From: Actinomycetota bacterium
Lineage (GTDB): Bacteria > Actinomycetota > Acidimicrobiia > Acidimicrobiales > JAFATL01
Length of the DNA: 8,070 bases
Assembly (NCBI GenBank): GCA_019243975.1
Contig: JAFATL010000333.1
Coordinates: 1 to 8,070 of the forward strand
Direction of reading: 5' to 3'
Shown here: piece after piece, positions 1-5,692 of the stretch
Layout: every line of letters starts with the position of its first letter
Numbering within the stretch: position 1 is the first letter of the stretch
Position numbers and translations under genes: made by a program
Notes under the pieces: generated by a model
Databases searched by the model: none
Seen by the model: only the letters and a program-made list of their open reading frames with translations
Told to the model about the DNA's origin: nothing

Positions 1-114
1 GGCTGGGTGTCGTCGGCCTGGGGCCTGCGCACCGGGCTGATCCTGCTGGCGGCCGCCGCGGTCGCATGCGGCACGCTGCCCCGGAAACGAGCCGCGACGC
101 CGCGCCCGACTTAG
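1..114 (+). CDS. C-terminal end of a probable MFS-type membrane transporter (5' end outside window)
   Basis: Frame 1 is open from the first base to a TAG at 112-114 and gives 37 residues. They begin GWVSSAWGLRTGLILLAAAAV, continue through a short basic stretch (LPRKRAA) and end in TPRPT. A Gly/Trp loop, then a hydrophobic helix of about 15-18 residues, then a short positively charged hydrophilic tail is how the twelfth helix and cytoplasmic tail of Major Facilitator Superfamily transporters usually look. This is inference from one helix, so any polytopic membrane protein is possible, and the substrate cannot be guessed. The gene converges on the VOC gene to its right, and the two stop codons share bases 112-113. 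Confidence 0.55.
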   Translation, partial: GWVSSAWGLRTGLILLAAAAVACGTLPRKRAATPRPT

Positions 115-911
115 ACCGGGGGGAAGAGGACCAGGCGCGTGCCCAGGTTGACGTCGGGCGGCACCGTGAAGGTCCCGTCGCCTCGGTCCCGTGCGCCCGC
201 GACAGCCCCGGGGTCTTCGGTGGTGAAGGCAAGGTGGGCCAGGCGGCCAACTCGATCGCCGAGCCACGCGTCGCCCGCCGGAGGCTGCACCAGGCGCACC
301 CGGCCGGGGCCGGACCACGCCAGCTCGACCCAGGTGCCGGAGCGGTCGGTGTCGTCGTCGACCACCCGACCGCCGAGGAGGTCGCCGAACATTCGCTGCG
401 CGCCGTCGAGGTCGGCGACGGCCAGGACGGCGCGGTCGAACGATGCGGGCGCAGTGGTGCGGGGCGACGGGAGTCCTTCGCCCGACAAGCCGCCCCAGTC
501 GCCTTCACCGGAGGACTGCGCCAGCTGCACCACGATCCCGTGGGCCGCCTTGGGGTGCAGGAACGCCTCCTGCCAACCGGGATCCGACAGATTCACGCTC
601 ACGGGTGGATAGCCGGCGGCTTCGGCGGCGGCGATGGCGGCGCGGATGTCGCCGACCTTGAACGTGAAGTGGTGGGGGCCGGGTCCGTTGCGGTCGATGA
701 AGCGGCGCAAGAAGTCGTTGTCCTCGGGCTTGTGGGGCTCGAGCAGCTCGAGGCGCATGCCGTTGGCGTAGCTGAGCTGGGCCGAGAGGAAGCCAGGCGT
801 CCACCCGCCGCCCTCCCACTTGCCTGCCAGGTCGCCGGCGTAGCGGGGCCAGAGGTGGGCCATGCGCTCGGCGGCGACGGCAACGTGGTCAAGGTCGATC
901 TGCTCGATCAT
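111..911 (-). CDS. Two-domain VOC (glyoxalase-fold) family protein
   Basis: The 266-aa protein holds two vicinal-oxygen-chelate modules. The first (about residues 3-132) opens with LDHVAVA and contains MRLELLEP (52-59), GPGPHHFTFKV (76-86) and FLHPKAAHGIVVQLAQ (117-132). This pattern recalls methylmalonyl-CoA epimerase-like VOC proteins. Candidate metal ligands are His9, Glu55, His80 or His81, and Gln129. The second module (about 158-264, FDRAVLAVADLDGAQ to LGTRLVLFP) keeps the fold pattern but has Arg160 where the first strand normally carries the metal His, so it looks non-catalytic. No signal peptide is seen, so it is probably cytosolic. The ATG at 911 is preferred because MIEQIDLDHV begins directly with the first VOC strand. 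No clear Shine-Dalgarno precedes it, so the message may be leaderless. It is divergent from the single-domain VOC gene at 941. Family is well supported; the reaction is unknown. Confidence 0.88.
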   Translation of the reverse strand: MIEQIDLDHVAVAAERMAHLWPRYAGDLAGKWEGGGWTPGFLSAQLSYANGMRLELLEPHKPEDNDFLRRFIDRNGPGPHHFTFKVGDIRAAIAAAEAAGYPPVSVNLSDPGWQEAFLHPKAAHGIVVQLAQSSGEGDWGGLSGEGLPSPRTTAPASFDRAVLAVADLDGAQRMFGDLLGGRVVDDDTDRSGTWVELAWSGPGRVRLVQPPAGDAWLGDRVGRLAHLAFTTEDPGAVAGARDRGDGTFTVPPDVNLGTRLVLFPPV

Positions 912-940
912 CAGGCCGGCGGTTCTACCATCAAGCGCAC
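912..940. promoter_or_regulatory. Divergent promoter region between two VOC genes, with overlapping -10-like elements
   Basis: Only 29 bp separate the two divergent starts. On the + strand TACCAT (926-931) fits the actinobacterial -10 pattern TANNNT and lies 9 nt before the ATG at 941. On the - strand TAGAAC (927-922) is a weaker -10-like element 10 nt before the ATG at 911. The two overlap almost completely. Neither start has a clear Shine-Dalgarno, which fits leaderless or near-leaderless transcripts. No -35 match is evident. The motif reading is direct; promoter function is inferred. Confidence 0.4.
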
Positions 941-1345
941 ATGACCGATGCCAAGGTGCAGGTGACGGGCCTCGACCACCTGGTTCTCCTCGTCGAGGAC
1001 ACCCAGCGCTCGCTGGCGTGGTACATCGGCGTGCTCGGCCTGCACGGCGAGCGGGTCGAGGAGTGGCGCGACGGCCAGGTCTTCTTCCCGTCGGTACGCG
1101 TCGACGCCACCACCATCATCGACATCCTGCCCCGCGTCCCGGGGGCGAATCGGGCGCCCGAGGTGCAGCGCAACGTCGACCACCTGTGCCTCGTCATCGA
1201 CCCCGTCGACATGGCGGCCCTGGCTGCGTCGGGCACCTTCACCGTGGTCGACGGCCCCGACACCCGCTGGGGCGCGCAAGGCGACGCCACGTCGTTGTAC
1301 GTGCTCGATCCCGACGGCAACGTCGTCGAGCTCCGCCACTACTGA
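941..1345 (+). CDS. Single-domain VOC (glyoxalase/dioxygenase-fold) metalloprotein
   Basis: The 134-aa protein is the usual length for a one-module VOC protein made of two beta-alpha-beta-beta-beta repeats. The first repeat starts GLDHLVLLVEDTQRSLAWY (residues 10-28). The second starts NVDHLCLVIDP (78-88) and ends DPDGNVVELRHY (123-134). His13, His81 and Glu130 sit where the metal-binding 2-His-1-carboxylate ligands of this superfamily lie, so the site looks intact. The domain is shared by glyoxalase I, extradiol dioxygenases, fosfomycin-resistance thiol transferases and bleomycin-binding proteins, and the sequence alone does not choose between them. The GLDHLVLLV and WYIGVLGL pattern is typical of dioxygenase/Fos-like members. 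ATG 941 begins just before the fold and has a -10-like TACCAT upstream. The amidase follows after a 14-nt gap, so the two are probably co-transcribed. Confidence 0.88.
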   Translation: MTDAKVQVTGLDHLVLLVEDTQRSLAWYIGVLGLHGERVEEWRDGQVFFPSVRVDATTIIDILPRVPGANRAPEVQRNVDHLCLVIDPVDMAALAASGTFTVVDGPDTRWGAQGDATSLYVLDPDGNVVELRHY

Positions 1346-1346
1346 C

Positions 1347-1351
1347 AGGAG
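1347..1351 (+). promoter_or_regulatory. Ribosome binding site of the amidase gene
   Basis: AGGAG ends 8 nt before the GTG at 1360 and lies just after the stop of the preceding VOC gene. It decides the start, because the reading frame stays open far upstream through the VOC gene. Confidence 0.7.
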
Positions 1352-1359
1352 CGAAGGCC

Positions 1360-2739
1360 GTGGACTTCAGGCGCGAGAGCATCCGGGAGCTGGCCGAGAG
1401 TGTGCGGGCCGGGAAGATCACCGCCCGCGAGTTGGTCGACACGGCCCTGGCCCGCATCGACGAGGTGAACGAGCGCGTCAACGCGTTCGTGGCCGTCGAT
1501 GCCGACGCCGCGCGTGCGGCCGCCGATCACCTCGACCTGCGGGTGGCCGCGGGCGACGACGTCGGTGAACTGGCCGGTATCCCCGTGGCGGTGAAGGACA
1601 CCGAGGACGCCATCGGGTACCGGACGACGGTCGGTTCGGTGGCGTGGGCCGACGCGCCGCCCGCAACCAGCGACTCCTTGCTGGTGGCGCGCCTCAAGGA
1701 GGCGGGTGCAGTCGTCGTCGGCAAGACCAACACCCCCGAGCTGGCCTGCAAGGCCGAGACCGACAACGCGCTGTTCGGCGCCACCCGCAACCCGTGGAAC
1801 CTCGACTACACGCCGGGCGGGTCCTCGGGCGGGAGCGCGGCGGCGATCGCGGCGGGCATGGTCCCGCTCGCCACTGCGTCCGACGGCGGCGGCTCGATCC
1901 GCATCCCCGCGGCCGTGTGCGGCCTGCCCGGGTTCAAGACGTCCCTCGGACGCGTGCCCGCAGGCGGGCCCAAAGCGCCGTCGTGGCACCACCTCAGCGC
2001 CAAGGGCATTTTGGCCCGCACCACGACCGACACCGCGTTGGCGTACGACGCCGTCATCGGTCCCGACCCCACCGACCTGCGCTCGCTCCCGATGCCGGAG
2101 CCGTCGTGGGTCGGCGCCACCGACGACCCCCACCTCCCCATGAAGGTGGCGTGGTCGCCCACGCTGGGGTACGCCGACGTCGATCCCGAGATGGCGGCGG
2201 TCTGTGCGGCTGCAGTGGCGCGCCTGGCCGACACCGGCACCGAGGTGGTCGAGGTCGACACCGTGTTCGCCGAGAACCCGGGCCTGGCCTGGTACACGCT
2301 CACCGCCGGCTACAACCTGCGCACCATCGGCCACCTGCGCGGCACCGAGCTGTGGGAGCGCGTGGATCCGGGGCTGCGCACGCAGGTCGAGTACGGCAAC
2401 GGACTGTCGGCGGCCGACGTCGTGAAGGCGGAGGACGCGTGTCACGAGCTCAACCTGCGCTTGGTGGAGCTGTTCCACGACGTCCGGCTGCTCATCACGC
2501 CGACGGTTGCCGGACCCATCCCGCGCGTGGGCGAGAAGCCGGAGCCCACGTGGGTCGGGTTCACCTACCCGTTCAACATGACGCGTTCGCCGGCGGGCAC
2601 CGTTTGCGCGGGCTTCACCGACAACGGTCTGCCCGTCGGCTTGCAGGTGGTTGGACCCCAGCACGCCGACCTCGTCGTGTTGCGTGCCATGGCTGCCATC
2701 GAGGCCAGCTTCGGCCTCGACCCGATCGCGCCGCTGTAG
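1360..2739 (+). CDS. Amidase-signature family hydrolase
   Basis: The 459-aa protein hydrolyses amide (or possibly ester/carbamate) bonds by the Ser-cisSer-Lys mechanism of the amidase-signature family. The catalytic residues are visible: Lys79 in GIPVAVKDTE, cis-Ser155 in the Gly/Ser-rich PGGSSGGSAA, and nucleophile Ser179 in DGGGSIRIPA. The cis-Ser to Ser spacing is 24, as in malonamidase, FAAH and GatA. The C-terminal family block (FTYPFNMTRSPAGTVCAGF, 401-419) and the closing DNGLPVGLQVVGP (421-433) are present, so the enzyme looks complete. No gatB or gatC is nearby and the protein is short for GatA, so a stand-alone amidase is more likely than the tRNA amidotransferase subunit. The GTG start at 1360 has AGGAG 8 nt upstream; an upstream extension in frame would overlap the VOC gene. 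No signal peptide is seen, so it is cytosolic. Its substrate is unknown, and pairing with a VOC gene suggests degradation of a small organic compound. Confidence 0.92.
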   Translation: MDFRRESIRELAESVRAGKITARELVDTALARIDEVNERVNAFVAVDADAARAAADHLDLRVAAGDDVGELAGIPVAVKDTEDAIGYRTTVGSVAWADAPPATSDSLLVARLKEAGAVVVGKTNTPELACKAETDNALFGATRNPWNLDYTPGGSSGGSAAAIAAGMVPLATASDGGGSIRIPAAVCGLPGFKTSLGRVPAGGPKAPSWHHLSAKGILARTTTDTALAYDAVIGPDPTDLRSLPMPEPSWVGATDDPHLPMKVAWSPTLGYADVDPEMAAVCAAAVARLADTGTEVVEVDTVFAENPGLAWYTLTAGYNLRTIGHLRGTELWERVDPGLRTQVEYGNGLSAADVVKAEDACHELNLRLVELFHDVRLLITPTVAGPIPRVGEKPEPTWVGFTYPFNMTRSPAGTVCAGFTDNGLPVGLQVVGPQHADLVVLRAMAAIEASFGLDPIAPL

Positions 2740-2743
2740 CGGA

Positions 2744-3787
2744 CTACGCGGGTCGCGGTTCGCGCGGGTGGCGGCCCGCAACGATGTCTTCGAACAGCGC
2801 GATGTGCTCCGAAACCATGCGGTCGGTGGAGAAGTAGCCGGCGACGGCGGCGCGGCAGTCGGCGCGCGAAAGCGTGCCCACGCGCGCGATGGCTTGGGCC
2901 ATGTCGGTCTCGTCGTGACAGAGGAACCCGGTGCGGCCGTCGTCGACGACTTCGGGGGCGGCGCCTTCGGGGAACGCCAGCACCGGTGTGCCGCACGCCA
3001 GCGCCTCGATCATCACCATGCCGAACGGCTCGTTCCACCGGATCGGGAACAGCAACGCCCGGGCCCCCGCCAGCAACTCGAGCTTGTGCTCGTGCGGTAC
3101 CTCACCGAGGTACTGGATGTCGTCGTTGAGGTGGGGCTTGACCATCTCCTCGAAGTATTCGAACTCCCACGCCTCGCGCATCTTGGCCGCCATGAGCAGC
3201 GGCACGTTGGCCTTCTCGGCCGCCTCGATGGCCCGGTGGGCGCCCTTGTCGGGCGACATGCGCCCGAGGAACAGGCAGTACCCGCCGTCGCCCGCGCCGA
3301 ACGGGAAGTCCTCGACGTCGAGGCCGTGGTGGATCACGCGCGCGATCGGGATCTGCGGCACTGGCTTCCGCTGCGCGTGGGAGATGGCGATGATCGGGAC
3401 CCGACCGGCGATGCGGCTGTAGAGATCGGTCAGCTCGTCGTTGAAGGGTCCGTGGATGGTGGTGACGACGGGGAGGTCGGGGAAACGCTCGGCGTAGACC
3501 GGCCCCATGATCGAGTGGTCGTGGACGATGTCGGCGTCGCGCACGGCGTCGTACGCGGCCATCACGTGGCGCAGCTCGGGCACGGCCATGCCGATGCGCT
3601 GCCCCTCGCTCACCTCGAGCGCCCATTCGCGGCGAACCGGGCACGTCGAGTCGCCCGTTGTGAACAGCACCACGTCGTGGCCCGCCTTCTGCATGCCCAC
3701 GCACAGCCGGTCGACGACCAGCTCGATGCCGCCGTACAGGGCGGGCGGCACGGGTGCCCACGGCGGCGCCACCACGGCGATGCGCAT
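2744..3787 (-). CDS. Family 4 glycosyltransferase (GT-B fold)
   Basis: The 347-aa protein transfers a sugar from an activated (usually nucleotide) donor, with retention of configuration. The N-terminal acceptor domain starts MRIAVVAPPWAPVPP and has the glycine loop YGGIELVVD (18-26) and GHDVVLFTTGDS (36-47). The donor domain begins near LFLGRMSPDKGAHRAIEA (172-189), with Arg176 and Lys181 as likely phosphate contacts. It carries the E-x7-E motif (Glu253 and Glu261 in NEPFGMVMIEALACGTPVLAF, 252-272). It has no membrane helix and is cytosolic or peripheral. The ATG at 3787 is preceded by TCTAAT 6 nt upstream and no Shine-Dalgarno, so the message is probably leaderless. It is divergent from the decarboxylase-like gene and convergent with the amidase. 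Donor and acceptor cannot be told; relatives act on glycolipids, polysaccharides or small molecules. Confidence 0.92.
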   Translation of the reverse strand: MRIAVVAPPWAPVPPALYGGIELVVDRLCVGMQKAGHDVVLFTTGDSTCPVRREWALEVSEGQRIGMAVPELRHVMAAYDAVRDADIVHDHSIMGPVYAERFPDLPVVTTIHGPFNDELTDLYSRIAGRVPIIAISHAQRKPVPQIPIARVIHHGLDVEDFPFGAGDGGYCLFLGRMSPDKGAHRAIEAAEKANVPLLMAAKMREAWEFEYFEEMVKPHLNDDIQYLGEVPHEHKLELLAGARALLFPIRWNEPFGMVMIEALACGTPVLAFPEGAAPEVVDDGRTGFLCHDETDMAQAIARVGTLSRADCRAAVAGYFSTDRMVSEHIALFEDIVAGRHPREPRPA

Positions 3788-3793
3788 TCACCG

Positions 3794-3799
3794 ATTAGA
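3794..3799 (-). promoter_or_regulatory. -10 element of the glycosyltransferase promoter (candidate)
   Basis: Read on the - strand this is TCTAAT, 5 of 6 matches to TATAAT, placed 6 nt before the ATG at 3787. That spacing puts the transcription start at or next to the start codon, a leaderless arrangement common in actinobacteria. No -35 match is visible. Confidence 0.5.
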
Positions 3800-3807
3800 G
3801 CACGCCG

Positions 3808-3825
3808 GGTCCGCTCGGCCGGACC
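3808..3825. repeat. Inverted repeat between divergent promoters (candidate operator)
   Basis: GGTCCG (3808-3813) and its exact complement CGGACC (3820-3825) flank a 6-nt spacer. The pair lies between the - strand TCTAAT (3794-3799) and the + strand TACCCT (3830-3835), covering most of where both -35 regions would be. A dimeric regulator could bind here and control both genes. A 6+6 palindrome can arise by chance in GC-rich DNA, so the function is inferred from its position. Confidence 0.4.
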
Positions 3826-3829
3826 GCCC

Positions 3830-3835
3830 TACCCT
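3830..3835 (+). promoter_or_regulatory. -10 element of the decarboxylase-like gene promoter (candidate)
   Basis: TACCCT fits TANNNT and ends 7 nt before the GTG at 3843, with no Shine-Dalgarno between them. This fits a leaderless transcript and supports GTG 3843 as the start. Confidence 0.45.
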
Positions 3836-3842
3836 GGTGGTC

Positions 3843-4517
3843 GTGGACGGACCCGACGCCGCCCCGTGGACGATGACGGGGGAGTGCGTCATCGCGCTGG
3901 CGCGTCGGCGCGCCGCCCACCGGTCACCCCTGCCGGACGGCCTGCACCCGGTGCCCGGTCCCGCTGTTGTGGTCGCCGAGTCGTACACGCGGTCACCCGT
4001 CGGGCCGTATCTCGCGTTCGGCGTGGCCGAACCGGCCCGGCATCGCGGGCGCATCGGTCTGTGCTTCACCACCGTGGCGGTGAACTCTCCCGACGTGCGG
4101 GTGGCCGGCCGCCAGGGCTGGGGGTTCCCGGCCGAGCTGGGCAACCTGGGCTGGTCGTCGCGCGCCGGCGAGCGCGAGCTGGTGTGGCTCGAGCGCGGCA
4201 TCAGCATCGAGGGGCGGTCACACCGCCTGGCGTGGCCGGCGGTCGTCCCGATGCGTTCACTGCAGCACCTCGACGACGGACCGGTGGTGGCCCCGGGCTG
4301 GCTGCGAGGCCTGGTGCACCGGGCCCACGTCGAGATCGGTGTCGACGATGAGGATCCTCTCATGTGGCTGGCGGGCCGCCATGCGGGCGCCAGCGTGTCC
4401 GGTCTGCGGGTGACGATGCGCCCGGCCAGGCACGCCGAGGCGCCGTTGCCGGCGCCGTTACTGGGCCGGCCCAACCCGGCGCCGCCCGTCCCGGCCGAAT
4501 CCTCAGCCCAGACCTAG
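3843..4517 (+). CDS. Acetoacetate decarboxylase-like family protein, apparent loss of the catalytic lysine
   Basis: The 224-aa protein has the layout of the acetoacetate-decarboxylase-like fold: PWTMTGECVIAL (8-19), VVVAESYTRSPVGPYLAF (42-59), LCFTTVAVNSPDVRVAGRQ (73-91), GWGFPAELGNLGW (92-104) and VWLERGISIEG (114-124). In classical decarboxylases the Schiff-base lysine (Lys115 in the clostridial enzyme) follows a Gly-aromatic-Pro; here the equivalent positions read GFPAE, with Ala97 in place of Lys. It may therefore bind a small ligand or do other chemistry. This alignment is from memory of the family. The start is GTG 3843, chosen for the TANNNT box 7 nt upstream. GTG 3837 is also in frame. 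ATG 3873 would cut into the PWTMTG motif. The exporter operon begins 44 nt downstream on the same strand, so the genes may be co-transcribed. The C-terminal 25 residues are Pro/Ala-rich and probably disordered. Confidence 0.75.
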   Translation: MDGPDAAPWTMTGECVIALARRRAAHRSPLPDGLHPVPGPAVVVAESYTRSPVGPYLAFGVAEPARHRGRIGLCFTTVAVNSPDVRVAGRQGWGFPAELGNLGWSSRAGERELVWLERGISIEGRSHRLAWPAVVPMRSLQHLDDGPVVAPGWLRGLVHRAHVEIGVDDEDPLMWLAGRHAGASVSGLRVTMRPARHAEAPLPAPLLGRPNPAPPVPAESSAQT

Positions 4518-4520
4518 AGT
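4515..4520 (+). promoter_or_regulatory. Possible -10 element before the exporter operon
   Basis: TAGAGT fits TANNNT and overlaps the stop codon of the preceding gene, 41 nt before the GTG at 4562. No -35 is recognisable. It could give the exporter its own promoter, or it could be chance. Confidence 0.2.
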
Positions 4521-4561
4521 CGTCTCAGCGGATTCACAGGGAACGGCTCTACACCACGATC

Positions 4562-5692
4562 GTGCGCAAGTGGGTAGCTCCGGGGATGGTGACCGTCGCC
4601 GCGGTCGTGATCGTGGCGGTCGTGCTCGTCACCCACGACAACAAGTCGACTGCCACGAAGTATCTGACCGCCACGGTCCAACGCACCACGGTGGCGCAGA
4701 CGATCGCCGCCACCGGGTCGGTGCAGCCTGCGCAGGTGTTCAGCCTGACCTTCGGTGGCGGCACGGCCGGCGGCGGCGCGTCACGCGTGACCGAGGTCGA
4801 CGTCGGCGTCGGCACGCAGGTGACGCCGGGACAGGTGCTGGCGCGCCTCGACTCGACCAACCAGCAGAGCGCGCTGACGATCGCGCAGAACCAGCTCAAC
4901 GTGGCGCTGGCCAAGGCCGCGGTCCCCGCCAATGCCAACTCGGCGCAGGACGCCACCGCCCAGAACGCCAGCAACCGGCTGGCGATCGCCCAGGCCCAAT
5001 CGTCTGTCGCATCGGCGCAGGCTGCGCTCAACGCCACCGCGTTGACGGCGCCCGTCGCAGGTCAGGTGCAAGCCGTGAACATCGTCGTCGGCCTGCTGCC
5101 GCCGAATGGGTCCGCCATCGACGAACGGGCGGGCGGGCTCACGGTCAAAGCCGACATCTCCGAGCGCGACGTGACGAGCATGGCCAAGGGCCAGAAGGCG
5201 CAGGTCACCCTGCCCGCGCTCAACACCACCGCGTCGGCGACGGTGATCGGCGTGCCCACTGCCGCCAACCAGGCGCCCGGCAACGCGGCGGCCGCCGCCA
5301 CCACGGCGGTTACGTTCCCCGTGCAGCTGTCGCTCGACGACACACCGCAGTCCGTGCTGCCGGGTATGTCGGCCCAGATCGTGATCGCCCTGGCCTCTCA
5401 CGACAACGTGCTCGCCGTGCCGACGTCGGCCGTGCAGGGGACGACGGGCAACCCGACCGTGCGGGTGATGCGCAACGGCAAGCCGGTGAGCACGCCCGTC
5501 GAGATCGGCCTGTCCACCGAGACGCTCACCGAGATCGTCGTGGGCCTCAAGGAGGGTGACGTCGTGGTGACCGGTGTCGTCAACCCGGCGTCGCAGTCGC
5601 CGACGGGCGGCATCGGTGGCGGTGGCGGGGGCGGCTTCACCGGGCGCATCGGGGGCGGGGGCGGAGGCCGCGGCTTCGGGGGCGGCGGGTGA
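4562..5692 (+). CDS. HlyD/MacA-like membrane fusion protein of an ABC exporter, with Gly-rich tail
   Basis: The 376-aa protein is the periplasmic-adaptor-type subunit of a MacAB-like exporter. A short basic N terminus (MRKW) leads into one membrane helix (about 9-24), so the rest lies outside the membrane. The two halves of the lipoyl-like motif are VTEVDVGVGTQVTPGQVLARLDS (76-98) and LTAPVAGQVQAVNIVVG (161-177). Between them lies a short Ala/Gln/Asn-rich helical hairpin (about 99-158). A beta-barrel domain follows (about 192-280, with VKADISERDVTSMAKGQ), then a membrane-proximal domain (DNVLAVPTSAVQG to EGDVVVTGVV, 281-340). The last 30 residues are glycine runs broken by FTGRI and GRGFGGGG. 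GTG 4562 is chosen because it precedes the basic residues and helix; ATG 4586 is an alternative that removes them. No good Shine-Dalgarno is visible (AGGG lies about 20 nt away). The stop overlaps the next start (GTGA). Confidence 0.9.
   Translation: MRKWVAPGMVTVAAVVIVAVVLVTHDNKSTATKYLTATVQRTTVAQTIAATGSVQPAQVFSLTFGGGTAGGGASRVTEVDVGVGTQVTPGQVLARLDSTNQQSALTIAQNQLNVALAKAAVPANANSAQDATAQNASNRLAIAQAQSSVASAQAALNATALTAPVAGQVQAVNIVVGLLPPNGSAIDERAGGLTVKADISERDVTSMAKGQKAQVTLPALNTTASATVIGVPTAANQAPGNAAAAATTAVTFPVQLSLDDTPQSVLPGMSAQIVIALASHDNVLAVPTSAVQGTTGNPTVRVMRNGKPVSTPVEIGLSTETLTEIVVGLKEGDVVVTGVVNPASQSPTGGIGGGGGGGFTGRIGGGGGGRGFGGGG

Noticed and set aside
66..944. 292-codon frame opposite the two-domain VOC gene
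   Set aside because: It is complementary to a gene with clear VOC motifs and spans the divergent promoter region; no family features.
862..1359. Long in-frame N-terminal extension of the amidase reading frame
   Set aside because: It overlaps the VOC gene in another frame and is Arg/His/Pro-rich frame-shifted noise. The GTG at 1360 has a proper AGGAG site and family-like N terminus.
1339..2781. 480-codon open frame antisense to the amidase
   Set aside because: It is the GC-rich mirror frame of a clearly real enzyme. Its composition (Arg, Gly, Val, His) matches no family, and no start signal is present.
2651..4351. 566-codon open frame antisense to the glycosyltransferase
   Set aside because: It crosses three real genes, has shadow-frame composition and no motif, whereas the opposite strand holds an intact GT4 protein.
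4364..4561. Upstream extension of the fusion-protein frame
   Set aside because: It overlaps the end of the decarboxylase-like gene. Starting at GTG 4562 gives the expected basic-then-hydrophobic N terminus.
5608..5690. Glycine-codon repeats as a possible tandem repeat or frameshift artefact
   Set aside because: The frame stays open, ends exactly at the GTGA junction, and similar Gly tails are common in actinobacterial fusion proteins, so it is taken as genuine coding sequence.
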